Below are positions 1 through 9,672 of a stretch of DNA of 64,000 bases, one piece after another. The stretch comes from Staphylococcus piscifermentans (GTDB lineage: Bacteria > Bacillota > Bacilli > Staphylococcales > Staphylococcaceae): assembly GCF_900186985.1 (NCBI RefSeq), contig NZ_LT906447.1, forward strand, positions 2,232,001-2,296,000, read 5' to 3'. A model generated the notes under the pieces. That model was given only the letters and a program-made list of their open reading frames with translations. It searched no databases and was not told the origin of the DNA. Numbering within the stretch: position 1 is the first letter of the stretch; every line of letters starts with the position of its first letter. The translations under genes were made by a program, and so were the position numbers.

Positions 1-471
1 ACTTAACCACAACATATAGTGTTGGTTTTCGTTCTTCAATACTATATTATGTGATTCATTATACCTAACACACTTTGTAATTTCAAAGAGAATCATTGCT
101 CAAAAATTATTTTTAAATTGTCATAATCGATGTAATGACCGTCACATCTATCGTTGAGGAATAAAAGTTTTTTAAAAAAAGGCCTCAAAATAAATAATTG
201 TAGTTTTACCCTTGATTTTTTCAAAAATTATGCACTTCTTATGAAATCAAGTGTCTGCGATTATAGACCTGATCAGCTTGATACAACTATTTTAAAAAAC
301 TTAATTATTTACATCTTAAATCCTATATGGAAATTCAAACCTCTAAGTAGAACGTATGTTCGATTTGATTATAACTATTCTGCTAAAGAATTGCAAGGAC
401 TTATAGCAATACTAATTTGAATTATGCTAAGATGATATACGTTAAGTTTTGAAGAAAGTAGAGGCGAAAGT
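1..471. other. AT-rich region without a supported gene
   Basis: No gene is supported here. An 88-codon plus-strand open frame (154-420, TTG start) has no ribosome binding site and no recognisable domain. Its last residues (QGLIAILI) resemble the first residues of the EamA transporter that follows (KGIIAILI). This may be chance or a scrap of an old duplication. The promoter of the EamA-queF pair should lie in the last 100 bases, but I cannot define it. Confidence 0.4.
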
Positions 472-1362
472 ATGGATCCGAAAATTAAAGGCATCATTGC
501 TATCCTCATTTCAGCAATCGGCTTTAGTTTTATGTCATTGTTCTTCAGACTTTCAGGTGACTTACCTGTATTTCAAAAGTCTTTAGCACGTAATTTAGTT
601 GCGATGTTGATTCCTTTATATTTCTTATATAAATATAAACAACCGATGTTCGGTAAATTGAGTAGTCAACCCTTGTTGATTACCCGTTCTACTTTAGGTT
701 TAGTCGGCGTATTATTAAATATTTATGCGATAGACCATATGTTGTTAAGTGATGCTGATACTTTAATGAAATTAAATCCTTTCTGGACTATTTTGTTAAG
801 TTTAGTATTCTTGCATGAGAAAGTACGTAAATATCAAATTACTGCAATGATTGTAGCCATTATAGGAATGTTGTTTGTGGTACAGCCTCAATTTTCATCA
901 GCTATGATACCTGCAATCGGCGGTTTATTCTCGGGTATTTTCGCCGCAGCTGCGTATACCTGCGTACGTGCCTTGAGCACTCGTGAAGCACCTTATACTA
1001 TCGTGTTTTATTTTTCATTCTTCTCAATTGTAGCTTTAATTCCATTTGTAATCTTCACATATGAACCGATGTCTATGAAACAAATAGTTTATCTGATCGG
1101 CGCTGGATTATCTGCTGCAGTAGGTCAAATCGGCATCACCTTAGCGTACAGTTATGCTCCAGCACGTGACATTTCAATATTCACCTATGCATCTATCATC
1201 TTTACGGCTATCATGGGAATTGTCATCTTTGGTGAATCGCCAGATTTATACGCTACGCTCGGTTACGTTATTATTATTAGTGCAAGTTATTATATGTTTG
1301 AAAAAGCACGTCGGCAAGGTCGTAAAAATAAACCTGCTCGTGCACACAAAGGAGCGAATTAA
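472..1362 (+). CDS. EamA/DMT-family membrane transporter
   Basis: This is a 296-residue protein with about ten hydrophobic segments arranged as two EamA repeats (roughly residues 6-138 and 148-280), the usual size for a drug/metabolite-superfamily carrier in the cytoplasmic membrane. The C-terminus is short and basic. An AGAGG-like site precedes the ATG. The stop codon is 3 bases before the start of queF, so the two are probably co-transcribed. That pairing raises the possibility that it moves a pterin, deazapurine or queuosine precursor, but this is inference from context; known queuosine precursor carriers are the unrelated YhhQ and QueT families. The substrate cannot be read from the sequence. 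Confidence 0.85.
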   Translation: MDPKIKGIIAILISAIGFSFMSLFFRLSGDLPVFQKSLARNLVAMLIPLYFLYKYKQPMFGKLSSQPLLITRSTLGLVGVLLNIYAIDHMLLSDADTLMKLNPFWTILLSLVFLHEKVRKYQITAMIVAIIGMLFVVQPQFSSAMIPAIGGLFSGIFAAAAYTCVRALSTREAPYTIVFYFSFFSIVALIPFVIFTYEPMSMKQIVYLIGAGLSAAVGQIGITLAYSYAPARDISIFTYASIIFTAIMGIVIFGESPDLYATLGYVIIISASYYMFEKARRQGRKNKPARAHKGAN

Positions 1363-1365
1363 AAA

Positions 1366-1869
1366 GTGTCAAATGAAGGACGTAAAAAAGAAGAACTTGA
1401 AGACATTACGTTATTAGGCAATCAAAACAATACTTATCATTTCGATTATAGACCAGATGTATTAGAAACTTTTGATAACAAGCATCAAGGTCGTGATTAC
1501 TTTGTTAAATTTAATTGTCCAGAATTCACCTCTCTTTGTCCTATTACAGGACAACCAGATTTTGCGACAATTTATATTTCCTATATTCCAAATATCAAAA
1601 TGGTAGAATCAAAATCATTGAAACTTTATTTATTTAGTTTCAGAAATCATGGTGATTTCCATGAAGATTGCATGAATATCATTATGAATGATTTAATTGA
1701 ATTAATGGATCCGCATTATATTGAAGTATGGGGAAAATTCACGCCACGAGGCGGTATCTCAATCGACCCTTATACTAACTATGGTCGTCCAGATTCAAAA
1801 TACGAACAGATGGCTGAATACCGTATGATGAATCATGACTTATATCCAGAAAATATCGATAATCGTTAA
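1366..1869 (+). CDS. queF: NADPH-dependent 7-cyano-7-deazaguanine (preQ0) reductase
   Basis: QueF reduces the nitrile of preQ0 to the aminomethyl of preQ1 with two NADPH, the last free-base step before tRNA insertion in queuosine synthesis. At 167 residues it is the short, unimodular Bacillus-type enzyme. The thioimide-forming cysteine is Cys58 in [11 protein letters not shown], with the catalytic Asp at 65, and the QueF motif [13 protein letters not shown] follows. The start is GTG at 1366, behind a GGAG at 1351. It is separated by about 20 kb from queC-queD-queE, so the pathway is split between two loci. A terminator follows directly. Confidence 0.96.
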   Translation: MSNEGRKKEELEDITLLGNQNNTYHFDYRPDVLETFDNKHQGRDYFVKFNCPEFTSLCPITGQPDFATIYISYIPNIKMVESKSLKLYLFSFRNHGDFHEDCMNIIMNDLIELMDPHYIEVWGKFTPRGGISIDPYTNYGRPDSKYEQMAEYRMMNHDLYPENIDNR

Positions 1870-1874
1870 TATTA

Positions 1875-1900
1875 ACGCTCCTATTCAGGGGCGTTTTTTT
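1875..1900 (+). terminator. Rho-independent terminator of queF
   Basis: An eight-base-pair stem (ACGCTCCT with AGGGGCGT, loop ATTC) is followed by seven T residues, six bases after the queF stop. Confidence 0.9.
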
Positions 1901-2028
1901 AACAAACAAATATTATTAAACTTTTTGTGTAATTATTGTGCAATGAATAGCACAATAATTTTCAGAATTTTCTTGTATAACTTTTCCTTATCGCTTAAAA
2001 TAACATTTAAGCAGTTAGGGGGAAATTT

Positions 2029-3549
2029 ATGAATAAAAAACAATATACACGAGAAGAAGTTGTCAACAGTGTGCCACGTACAGGCTTCTTCGGACATCCT
2101 AAAGGACTAAGCACTCTATTCTTCACTGAATTTTGGGAGAGATTCAGTTACTATGGTATGAAAGCCATTTTAGTTTACTATCTATACTATTCAGTTGCTA
2201 AAGGCGGATTTGGACTCGATGAATCTGTAGCTATGCAAATTGTGGCCTTATACGGAACATTAATTTATATGTCTGGTGTCATTGGCGGTTGGATAGCAGA
2301 CCGAATCACAGGTACGCAGAATGCTGTCTTTGTCGGCGGAATCTTTATTATGTTTGGTCACATCATTTTAAGCTTACCTGGCAATTTAACAGCTGTTATG
2401 ATTGCATTACTACTGTTAATTATTGGTACAGGACTCTTGAAACCGAACATTTCAACTACAGTTGGTGAACTTTACGAGAAAAATGATCCACGTGTAGATT
2501 CAGCATTTACGATTTTCTACATGGGTATTAATGCAGGTGCTTTGTTGTCACCCATTATTACTGGATATTTACAAACACGTGTAGGTTTCCATGCAGGTTT
2601 CGCAACTGCTGCCATCGGTATGTTTATCGGACTTGTAATTTATTGGACAAAACGCAAAAAATATTTGAATTTAGCCGGACTGACTGTACATAATCCTATG
2701 ACTAAAAATGATGTGAAGAAATTCTCTATCATTACTATTGTGATTGTAGCGGCGTTCGCTCTCTATCTTATTATTTTAAAAGCTTTTAACGCATTAACAA
2801 TCGAAAACTTCAGTTTACTTGTTACTATTCTCGGAATTGCTTTGCCAGTATTCATTGTGGCTCGTATGTTAATGAGTAAAGAAGCAACGTCTGAAGAAAA
2901 ATCACGTGTTCGCAGTTACATTCCTTTGTATATTACATCAGTAGCATTCTGGATGATTCAAGAACAAGGTTCAACTATTCTTGCAAACTTTGCAGATAAA
3001 AATACACAACTAAAAATGTCTGAACTTACAGGCGGCGCAATTCATTTTGATATTCCAGCAGCTTGGTTCCAATCACTGAATCCTATCTTTATCGTTGCAT
3101 TAGCACCTGTATTCGCAACTTTATGGGTGAAATTAGGAAAACGTAACCCATCTACAGTAATGAAATTTGCAATGGGCGCTATTATTGCTGGCCTATCTTA
3201 TCTCATTATGATGATTCCATTAGCTGGAGGATTGCATGGAGCACTGATCAATCCTATATGGCTCGTGCTCAGTTTCTTGCTTATTACAATCGGTGAACTT
3301 TGTATTTCTCCTGTTGGATTAGCGACTACTACTAAACTTGCACCTTATGCTTTTACAGCTCAAATGATGAGTTTATGGATGTTGAGTAATGCGACAGCTC
3401 AAGGGTTAAACGCACAGCTGGTAGTACTTTATAAAGGTATGAATCCTTCTGAGTATTTTATGTATTCAGGCTTATTAACAATCGTTATTGGTGTCTTGCT
3501 CATCGTAGTTTCTCCTATGGTTAAACGAGGCATGAAAGGTATTCATTAA
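2029..3549 (+). CDS. POT-family proton-coupled di/tripeptide transporter (DtpT-like), copy 1
   Basis: This 506-residue carrier has about 12-14 membrane segments. The proton-coupled oligopeptide transporter signature is clear: the ExxER motif sits in TEFWERFSYYGMKA near residue 30, and the PTR2 loop GGWIADRITGTQ follows near residue 85. It should import di- and tripeptides with protons. The ATG follows an AGGGGGA site. The start, the helix-1 motif and the overall layout closely match the next gene, so the pair looks like a tandem duplication. Each copy has its own terminator and so probably its own promoter. Confidence 0.93.
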   Translation: MNKKQYTREEVVNSVPRTGFFGHPKGLSTLFFTEFWERFSYYGMKAILVYYLYYSVAKGGFGLDESVAMQIVALYGTLIYMSGVIGGWIADRITGTQNAVFVGGIFIMFGHIILSLPGNLTAVMIALLLLIIGTGLLKPNISTTVGELYEKNDPRVDSAFTIFYMGINAGALLSPIITGYLQTRVGFHAGFATAAIGMFIGLVIYWTKRKKYLNLAGLTVHNPMTKNDVKKFSIITIVIVAAFALYLIILKAFNALTIENFSLLVTILGIALPVFIVARMLMSKEATSEEKSRVRSYIPLYITSVAFWMIQEQGSTILANFADKNTQLKMSELTGGAIHFDIPAAWFQSLNPIFIVALAPVFATLWVKLGKRNPSTVMKFAMGAIIAGLSYLIMMIPLAGGLHGALINPIWLVLSFLLITIGELCISPVGLATTTKLAPYAFTAQMMSLWMLSNATAQGLNAQLVVLYKGMNPSEYFMYSGLLTIVIGVLLIVVSPMVKRGMKGIH

Positions 3550-3572
3550 TTAATTAAAAAATATATTTCGTG

Positions 3573-3603
3573 GAGCGGGGACATAATGTCTCCGCTTCTT
3601 TTG
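3573..3603 (+). terminator. Terminator after first POT transporter
   Basis: A strong stem (AGCGGGGACA with TGTCTCCGCT, loop TAA) is followed by a T-rich tail. Confidence 0.85.
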
Positions 3604-3777
3604 TTTCCAAAGTAATTTATTCACTACTTTGACTGATAATTTGTAGATTAAATTGATGACTACAATAATCTGAAAATTGTTAATATTATTATTTTTAGAA
3701 AATTATTGAAACTATTAATTGATGAGAGTAAAATCTAATATAATCAGCCCGTTTAGGATAGAAAGGTCGGGATTAAT

Positions 3778-5280
3778 TTGCAGAATAATTTGCATAATCA
3801 GCATGTTCAAGAAATTCCTCAAAGAGGTTTCTTCGGACATCCAAGAGGATTAGGAGTACTCTTCTTTGTAGAATTTTGGGAGAGATTCAGTTATTACGGA
3901 ATGCGTGCACTCTTAATCTTTTACATGTTTTACGCCATTAAAGATGGCGGTTTAGGAATGGATGAGGTTACAGCACAATCTGTAATGTCTATTTATGGTT
4001 CACTTATTTTTATGACTACAATTATTGGAGGTTGGGTAGCCGACAGAATCACAGGTACACGTGGTGCTACTATGTATGGTGCCGTATTGATTATCATCGG
4101 CCATGTGGTGCTTAGTCTGCCACTCGCAAATATTGGTTTATATGTGTCGATGTTCTTTATTATTATAGGTTCTGGTCTTATGAAACCGAATATTTCTAAT
4201 ATTGTAGGTCGCTTGTACCCTGAAAACGATTCACGTATCGATTCAGGTTTTGTTATTTTCTATATGTCAGTGAATATGGGTGCCTTAGTCGCACCGCTTA
4301 TTTTAAATCAATTCTCTGACAACCACAAATTCCACCAAGGCTTCTTAATTGCAGCAATTGGTATGGCTGTGGCACTTGTCATTTATTTGATTTTTAACAA
4401 ACGCAACTTAGGAAATGTAGGTTTAAGACCTACCAACCCGCTTTCAGCAGCTGAAAAGAAATGCTATGGCATCATCGTAGGAGCAGTTGCAGCAATTATT
4501 GCTATCGTAATATTGATTACTGTACTTACAGGTACATTCACCTTCGATATGATTAGTACAACAGTATTAATCTTAGGTGTTGCATTGCCGATAATTTACT
4601 TCACGATCATGATTAGAAGTAAAGAGGTTTCTTCAGATGAACGTTCTCGTGTTATCGCATTTATTCCTTTGTTCATTATCGGAGTTATTTTCTGGTCAAT
4701 TCAAGAACAAGGTTCTAATGTACTTAACATTTACGCTTTCAAAGGTACAGATATGACAATCAACCTATTTGGATGGACTTCAGCCTTTGGGAAAACCTAT
4801 TTCCAATCTATTAATCCACTGTTCATCGTATTATTAGGTCCTGTTATTTCTTATATCTGGAAAAAAATGGGAGAACGTCAACCAAGTTTAGCTACTAAAT
4901 TCGTTTGGGGTGCTGTATTAGCTGGTATCTCTTATATCATGATTGCCTTTGTAATGATGGGCAGCGGTGGTCATCAAATCACTGTAAACTGGGTAATATT
5001 ATCTTATATCATTTGTGTAATCGGAGAGCTATGTATTTCGCCGACTGGTAATAGTGCTGCTGTAAAACTAGCACCTAAGGCATTTAATTCTCAAATGATG
5101 AGTTTATGGTTATTAACGAATGCTACTGCACAAGCAATCAATGGTACATTAGTTAAACTTATTAAACCTTTAGGCTACCAAAATTATTTCTTATTCTTGG
5201 GCTGTTTAGCAGTAGTCATCGGTTTAGTCACACTAGCATTTGTACCAAAAATTGTTAAAGGTATGCGCGGCATCCGTTAA
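3778..5280 (+). CDS. POT-family proton-coupled di/tripeptide transporter (DtpT-like), copy 2
   Basis: This is a 500-residue paralogue of the preceding gene. It has the same N-terminal pattern (RGFFGHPRGL, then EFWERFSYYGMRA with ExxER) and the loop GGWVADRITGTR. The start is TTG at 3778, behind GAAAGG; no ATG with a better site exists nearby. The two copies differ most in the central loop and in helices 7-9, so they may differ in peptide preference or affinity. S. aureus carries DtpT-type transporters, but I do not know which copy here is the orthologue. Confidence 0.92.
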   Translation: MQNNLHNQHVQEIPQRGFFGHPRGLGVLFFVEFWERFSYYGMRALLIFYMFYAIKDGGLGMDEVTAQSVMSIYGSLIFMTTIIGGWVADRITGTRGATMYGAVLIIIGHVVLSLPLANIGLYVSMFFIIIGSGLMKPNISNIVGRLYPENDSRIDSGFVIFYMSVNMGALVAPLILNQFSDNHKFHQGFLIAAIGMAVALVIYLIFNKRNLGNVGLRPTNPLSAAEKKCYGIIVGAVAAIIAIVILITVLTGTFTFDMISTTVLILGVALPIIYFTIMIRSKEVSSDERSRVIAFIPLFIIGVIFWSIQEQGSNVLNIYAFKGTDMTINLFGWTSAFGKTYFQSINPLFIVLLGPVISYIWKKMGERQPSLATKFVWGAVLAGISYIMIAFVMMGSGGHQITVNWVILSYIICVIGELCISPTGNSAAVKLAPKAFNSQMMSLWLLTNATAQAINGTLVKLIKPLGYQNYFLFLGCLAVVIGLVTLAFVPKIVKGMRGIR

Positions 5281-5348
5281 TTGTCACAATATTATTATTT
5301 TTAGAGGGAATCAGATTATTATTCTGTTCTAGCCCCTCTCCTTATAAA

Positions 5349-5399
5349 AATAGCTGTGAAGAATTCATAATAGATTTCTTCACAGCTATTCTTTATTTT
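5349..5399. terminator. Bidirectional terminator
   Basis: A perfect 15-bp stem (arms 5349-5363 and 5376-5390) has T-rich tails on both strands. It can end the plus-strand POT transcript and minus-strand transcription from the nucleotidase side. Confidence 0.88.
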
Positions 5400-5470
5400 C
5401 TGGCAGCGAACACAATATAGTTCATGCGCGCTTTCAATTGATTCATTGTTTTAAACATAGCGAAATACAT
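5393..5470 (-). CDS. Possible 25-residue cationic peptide (unverified small ORF)
   Basis: An ATG-started frame encodes a 25-residue peptide (MYFAMFKTMNQL then KARMNYIVFAARK) with five Lys/Arg, no acidic residue and an amphipathic look. A weak purine-rich stretch (AAGAAGAACTGAAG) precedes the ATG, and the strong terminator stem at 5349-5390 follows the stop at once. I recognise no homologue. It could equally be an accidental frame in the 3' untranslated region of the nucleotidase transcript. Confidence 0.25.
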   Translation of the reverse strand: MYFAMFKTMNQLKARMNYIVFAARK

Positions 5471-5585
5471 CTTCAGTTCTTCTTAATAAATAGAATAGAA
5501 AAGATGGTGGTTTCAACCTTCTTTTTGTTAGTTTAGCTCGGATGAACCAACGAAGTATTATCTCTATTCAGCTACTTACCCTTAG

Positions 5586-6128
5586 TTATATTTCTTCATT
5601 TCCCAGGAAATACTTTTCTACTTCTTTCCAGTTATTAACACGCTCAAAATCTTCGTTATGAATATTATGTGCAGCAGTATACATTAATGACTTGCCAGTA
5701 AAACGCTCTAACTGACGTGGATTATCATCAATTAAATAATCAGCTTTAACAATATTTTTACGTCCACAAAAGACAAATTGTTGAGAATCTAAAAATGGAA
5801 AATGCGTACGCAGCCATTCATACTTTTCATGAAATGATGTTGGAACATCCATAGCAGCAGTCGCAATATAAATATCATAATGCTCCGACAGTTTTTCCAC
5901 TACTTCTTGAGCGTCTTGAATTACTTCTAAATTTTTAAAGAAGCCAGGTTCTCTTAATACTTCATCTAAAACACCTTCGTGTTCAGGCATAAAATGTCGA
6001 ATTTTATTACCGTCTAAAAGTGCTTCTTTGATACCTAAATCTGTACGGGCATTGACTTCTTCAATCAAGGCTTTAATTGTATCAGCTAATACTTCATCCA
6101 TATCAATGGCAATCGATTTTCTCTCCAT
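5586..6128 (-). CDS. 5'(3')-deoxyribonucleotidase-like HAD phosphatase
   Basis: This 180-residue HAD-superfamily enzyme is of the 5'(3')-deoxyribonucleotidase (NT5C) type, which removes phosphate from (deoxy)nucleotides. The nucleophile motif DMDEVLADT is near residue 9, the second HAD motif lies in the IATAAM segment, and the late acidic motif is DYLIDDNP. An in-frame ATG ten codons upstream (6158) has no ribosome binding site. The ATG at 6128 has AAAGGAAG in front, so I use it. It stands alone between hisC and the POT genes. Confidence 0.9.
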   Translation of the reverse strand: MERKSIAIDMDEVLADTIKALIEEVNARTDLGIKEALLDGNKIRHFMPEHEGVLDEVLREPGFFKNLEVIQDAQEVVEKLSEHYDIYIATAAMDVPTSFHEKYEWLRTHFPFLDSQQFVFCGRKNIVKADYLIDDNPRQLERFTGKSLMYTAAHNIHNEDFERVNNWKEVEKYFLGNEEI

Positions 6129-6194
6129 ACTATGTAACTTCCTTTCCTCTTTATCCATTACGAGTATAGCATATCTCTATAATTATTATGTAAA

Positions 6195-6246
6195 TGAAAA
6201 AAGAGCAGAACTGAAATCGATCATATGATTTCCAAAGTACTGCTCT
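6195..6246 (-). terminator. hisC terminator
   Basis: On the minus strand GAGCAG pairs with CTGCTC, with an inner GAAATC/GATTTC stem, followed by TTTTTT. Confidence 0.85.
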
Positions 6247-6266
6247 CTTATAATTATTTTTCTAAA

Positions 6267-7331
6267 TTACGCCTCAAAATCAAAATTCTTTAACACTTCA
6301 ATCATCTTAGCATTTTGTTCTGGAAAACCAATTGTAATACGGACGCCAATTGGAAATTCTCTGGTAATGCAACCGACTTTAAGTAACGCTTCATATAATG
6401 CTTTAGGTCGCTTTGTTTTTACAAAAATAAAATTAGTTTGGCTATCAAAGAAATGCTTGCTTTCTGGAATAGCGAAAAATTTCTCACGTTCTTCTGCATT
6501 ACGTTTTTGAATTTCTTTTAAATAATCTTGGTCTTCATAAGCAGCCACTGCCGCATATTCTGATAAGCGCCCTACGTTAAATGGCGGACGGATAATATTA
6601 TAATTGTGAATCGCTTCTTCTGTAGCAATAATATAACCGACACGCAAACCTGCTAATCCATATGCTTTAGAGAAAGTGCGCAACAAGAAGGCATTTGGGA
6701 ACTTCTCTTGCAGCTTCAAAGTATCAGGGAAATCTTTCGCAGTCATAAATTCAAAATAAGCTTCATCTACAAGCACTGGTACATTGCCTGGTACTTGTTC
6801 TAAAAATGCTTCTAATTCTTCATGCGTCACATATGTTCCTGTTGGATTGTTAGGGTTACAAATCCATACTAGAGCTGTATTTTCATCGATTTCTTGCAAG
6901 ATTCCTTCTAAATCAAATTGTCCATTTTCTTTTAAAGGTACTTGCACAACTTCAGCGGACTCAACGATGGCGTTGTGATAATATTGTCCGAATGTCGCTT
7001 GGCTCGTTACAATCTTATCTCCAGGTGTTAGTACAGCACGTGAAATCATTAAGATTACTTCGTCCAATCCCGCACCAAATAAAATACGCTTCTCATCGAT
7101 ATTCAAATTCTCTGCTATTTTTTTACGTAATGTCGGTGCACCTGTTTCAGGGTAATAAAGGACTTCATCTACATGTTCTTTAATCGCTTCTTTTGCTTTA
7201 GGAGAAGGTCCATATAAATTCTCGTTAGATGCAAGTTTGTGCAATTCGATATCTAAATCAAACTGCTCTTTTAATGCGCGTGGTGACAATCCTGGTTGGT
7301 ATGCGGATAATTGTTGAATTTGTTTTTTCAT
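6267..7331 (-). CDS. hisC: Histidinol-phosphate aminotransferase
   Basis: This is a 354-residue PLP-dependent class I/II aminotransferase. The Schiff-base lysine lies in [15 protein letters not shown], the cofactor-binding segment [10 protein letters not shown] is upstream, and the carboxylate-binding arginine is in VRITIG. It converts imidazole-acetol phosphate to histidinol phosphate and in many Bacillota also works on aromatic amino acids. It stands outside any his operon here, as in S. aureus. The ATG follows a G-rich site (GGGGGG). An extended -10 promoter lies 51 bases upstream. Confidence 0.93.
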   Translation of the reverse strand: MKKQIQQLSAYQPGLSPRALKEQFDLDIELHKLASNENLYGPSPKAKEAIKEHVDEVLYYPETGAPTLRKKIAENLNIDEKRILFGAGLDEVILMISRAVLTPGDKIVTSQATFGQYYHNAIVESAEVVQVPLKENGQFDLEGILQEIDENTALVWICNPNNPTGTYVTHEELEAFLEQVPGNVPVLVDEAYFEFMTAKDFPDTLKLQEKFPNAFLLRTFSKAYGLAGLRVGYIIATEEAIHNYNIIRPPFNVGRLSEYAAVAAYEDQDYLKEIQKRNAEEREKFFAIPESKHFFDSQTNFIFVKTKRPKALYEALLKVGCITREFPIGVRITIGFPEQNAKMIEVLKNFDFEA

Positions 7332-7381
7332 GTGGTAAAGCCCCCCGTTTAAATTGACTGATATTTTTGAATTTAATAAAT

Positions 7382-7390
7382 ATTATATCA
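7382..7390 (-). promoter_or_regulatory. Extended -10 promoter of hisC
   Basis: The minus strand reads TGATATAAT, a perfect TGn-TATAAT extended -10. No good -35 is visible, which such promoters do not need. Confidence 0.6.
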
Positions 7391-8097
7391 CATCTATGGG
7401 TACGCCGTGTAGCCCTTTATTCTATAAGGTTTATAGGTTCTTGCATATTGCATTGGTTACGTTTTGACTACGAAATTCATTTTTAGTAAATCAAAATACG
7501 ATAAAAACATTTTAGTAATTGATATTTTTTTAGGATATTATGAGTAAAATACACCTTCAAAACTTCCATTTTAATTTAAATGTCTGTTTTGAAAGGACTA
7601 TCCCAATCATTAGTGTACTATTTTTTATTCTTTTTATTCTTTTTATTCTTTTCGTTAATAGTTATGACTGTAGGCAGAAATACGCAACACATTATTATAA
7701 CTAGAATTATTCCTATACTCACAAGTTCTCAACTCCCTATTCGTTTTTTGATATACGAAAATCAATGTTTAAAAAGCGGACAAACTTATAGTAACAATAG
7801 TTACAAACATATAATTGATATTTAAATTCATTAGTAATAATTTGATTTATATTATATATCTTTTCACAATAAGAATGCAAACTTGTTTTTTAAATACTGC
7901 TAAATTACCCGTGAGGGAGAAAGAGGAAATGATATATTATTATGTTCCAGCTACCTCGGGCTTAAATATATATGCGCCACAAACGACTAGACATTTCATT
8001 TTCCCTCTTACTCATCAACAAAATTTGTCATCATCTTCCTTCCCGCTTTGTCACCCACCTCACATTATCTATTCCGACAGCTTCTGCAGATTTATAA
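7391..8097. other. Gene-free AT-rich interval
   Basis: About 700 bases hold no supportable gene. Two short plus-strand frames (7580-7825, 7815-8135) lack ribosome binding sites and have no domain; the second runs into the opu terminator. A short tandem repeat of TTCTTTTTAT units lies at about 7620-7651. The stretch 7905-7960 has an imperfect CCCG...CGGG stem. The interval may be the remains of a lost gene, but no protein match can be recognised. Confidence 0.4.
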
Positions 8098-8132
8098 AAA
8101 AGGACCAGAACATTCTTTTTGTCCCGGCCCTG
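8098..8132 (-). terminator. Terminator of the osmolyte/choline ABC operon
   Basis: On the minus strand GGCCGGGAC pairs with GTTCTGGTC, followed by a run of T residues. Confidence 0.85.
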
Positions 8133-8157
8133 TAATAAATCCCAAGCAGCTTTATCA

Positions 8158-9672
8158 TTATTTAATCAAGTGATGTTTCTCTAAATAATCTTTTGCTACT
8201 TTATATGGATCTTCATTTTTCACTGTTACTTTATAATTCATTTCTTGCATTTCTTCATCTGTAATTTTACCCGCTAATTTATTTAATGGCTTTTTAATTT
8301 CAGGATGTTCTTTTAAGTATTTTTCTTTGAACATCGGTGCGCCTTGATATGGCGGGAAGACATGCTTATCATCTTTCAATACTTGCATATCATATTGTTT
8401 TAATTCAGCGTCTGTAGAATAGGCATCAATTAAGTTAATGTCACCTTTCTTGACTGCTTGATAACGTAATTTCGGTTCCATAGTGCGGATATTATCAAAT
8501 TTTAAATCATAGGCTTTAGAAACCGCTTTAAAACCATCTGGACGATCATTAAACTCTAGTGTGAAACCAGGTTTGATTTGATCTTGAACTTTTTCTAAAT
8601 CGCCGATTGTTTTTAAGTGATGCTTTTCAGCAAAATCGCGTTTAACCGCTAATGCATAAGTGTTGTTATATTTCATCGGTTTCAATAAAGTCATCTTATC
8701 TTTCTTTTCAAGACTTGTTTTAGCTTGCTCATACACTTTATGTTCTTCTTTAGATTTTAAGGGTTCTTTCGTTAATTCACCTAGAACTGTACCTGTAAAT
8801 TCTAAGTAACCATCGATATCATCGGATTTCAAGGCATTGAACAAGAAGGATGTTTTACCCATTCCATCTTTTACATCTACTGTATCGTCCGTCTCTTCTT
8901 CAATTAAAATTTTATACATATTCGTAATAATTGAAGGTTCAGAACCTAATTTACCAGCAATTGTAACTTTGTCACCTTTGCCACCAAACAATGGGATAAC
9001 AATGACGAGAACGACAATAAGTAAAAGCGCACCTAAAGTAATCAGTAATTTTTTATAAGATAACTTTTGCATATAGCGTAAAGCTAAATCAAAGATAATA
9101 GCTAAAATAGCTGCTGGAATCGCACCTAATAAAATAAGAGAACTATTATTTCGGTCAATACCGAGTAAGATTAAATCCCCTAGACCACCTGCACCAATTA
9201 ATGCTGCTAATGTGGCAGTACCGATAATAAGCACCATAGCAGTACGTATCCCTGCCATGATAATCGGCATCGCAATAGGCAGTTCGACTTTCGTCAGTCT
9301 TCTTCCAGGCTTCATTCCAATCCCTTTAGCCGCTTCCACTAAGGAAGGATCCACTTCTTTGATCCCAGTGTATGTATTTCTGAGAATCGGCAGCAAAGCA
9401 TAAACCACTAAAGCAATAATAGCCGGTAAAGTTCCAATTCCAAAAATAGGAATCATTAATCCTAAGAGTGCTAATGACGGAATCGTTTGCAGCACAGCAG
9501 CAATATTAATGACAAACTCAGATACATGCTTCGTCTTCGTTAGCAAAATACCAAGCGGAACTCCAATCAAGCATGCAATTAAAAGCGCAATAAATGAAAT
9601 TTGAATATGTTCTAATATAGTACTGAGCAACTCGCCTTTACGTGCGGATAACGTTTCTAAAAATGCATTCAT
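8158..9672 (-). CDS. Fused permease and substrate-binding protein, glycine betaine/carnitine/choline ABC transporter (OpuB/OpuC type)
   Basis: This 504-residue fusion has an N-terminal permease of about six helices (residues 1-215, with the EAA loop at EVDPSLVEAAKGIGMKPGRR). A linking helix leads to an extracellular quaternary-amine-binding domain (about 235-504, OpuAC type). Such fusions tether the binding protein to the membrane. It should import compatible solutes or choline with the ATPase of the next gene, which it overlaps by 4 bases. The exact substrate cannot be read from the sequence; aromatic cage residues would need alignment. A terminator follows. Confidence 0.92.
   Translation of the reverse strand: MNAFLETLSARKGELLSTILEHIQISFIALLIACLIGVPLGILLTKTKHVSEFVINIAAVLQTIPSLALLGLMIPIFGIGTLPAIIALVVYALLPILRNTYTGIKEVDPSLVEAAKGIGMKPGRRLTKVELPIAMPIIMAGIRTAMVLIIGTATLAALIGAGGLGDLILLGIDRNNSSLILLGAIPAAILAIIFDLALRYMQKLSYKKLLITLGALLLIVVLVIVIPLFGGKGDKVTIAGKLGSEPSIITNMYKILIEEETDDTVDVKDGMGKTSFLFNALKSDDIDGYLEFTGTVLGELTKEPLKSKEEHKVYEQAKTSLEKKDKMTLLKPMKYNNTYALAVKRDFAEKHHLKTIGDLEKVQDQIKPGFTLEFNDRPDGFKAVSKAYDLKFDNIRTMEPKLRYQAVKKGDINLIDAYSTDAELKQYDMQVLKDDKHVFPPYQGAPMFKEKYLKEHPEIKKPLNKLAGKITDEEMQEMNYKVTVKNEDPYKVAKDYLEKHHLIK

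Noticed and set aside
154..420. 88-codon frame before the EamA gene
   Set aside because: TTG start without Shine-Dalgarno and no recognisable fold. The C-terminal likeness to EamA covers only eight residues.
7580..8135. Two short plus-strand frames before the opu terminator
   Set aside because: No ribosome binding sites, no domains, AT-rich composition; the second runs through the terminator of the opposite strand.
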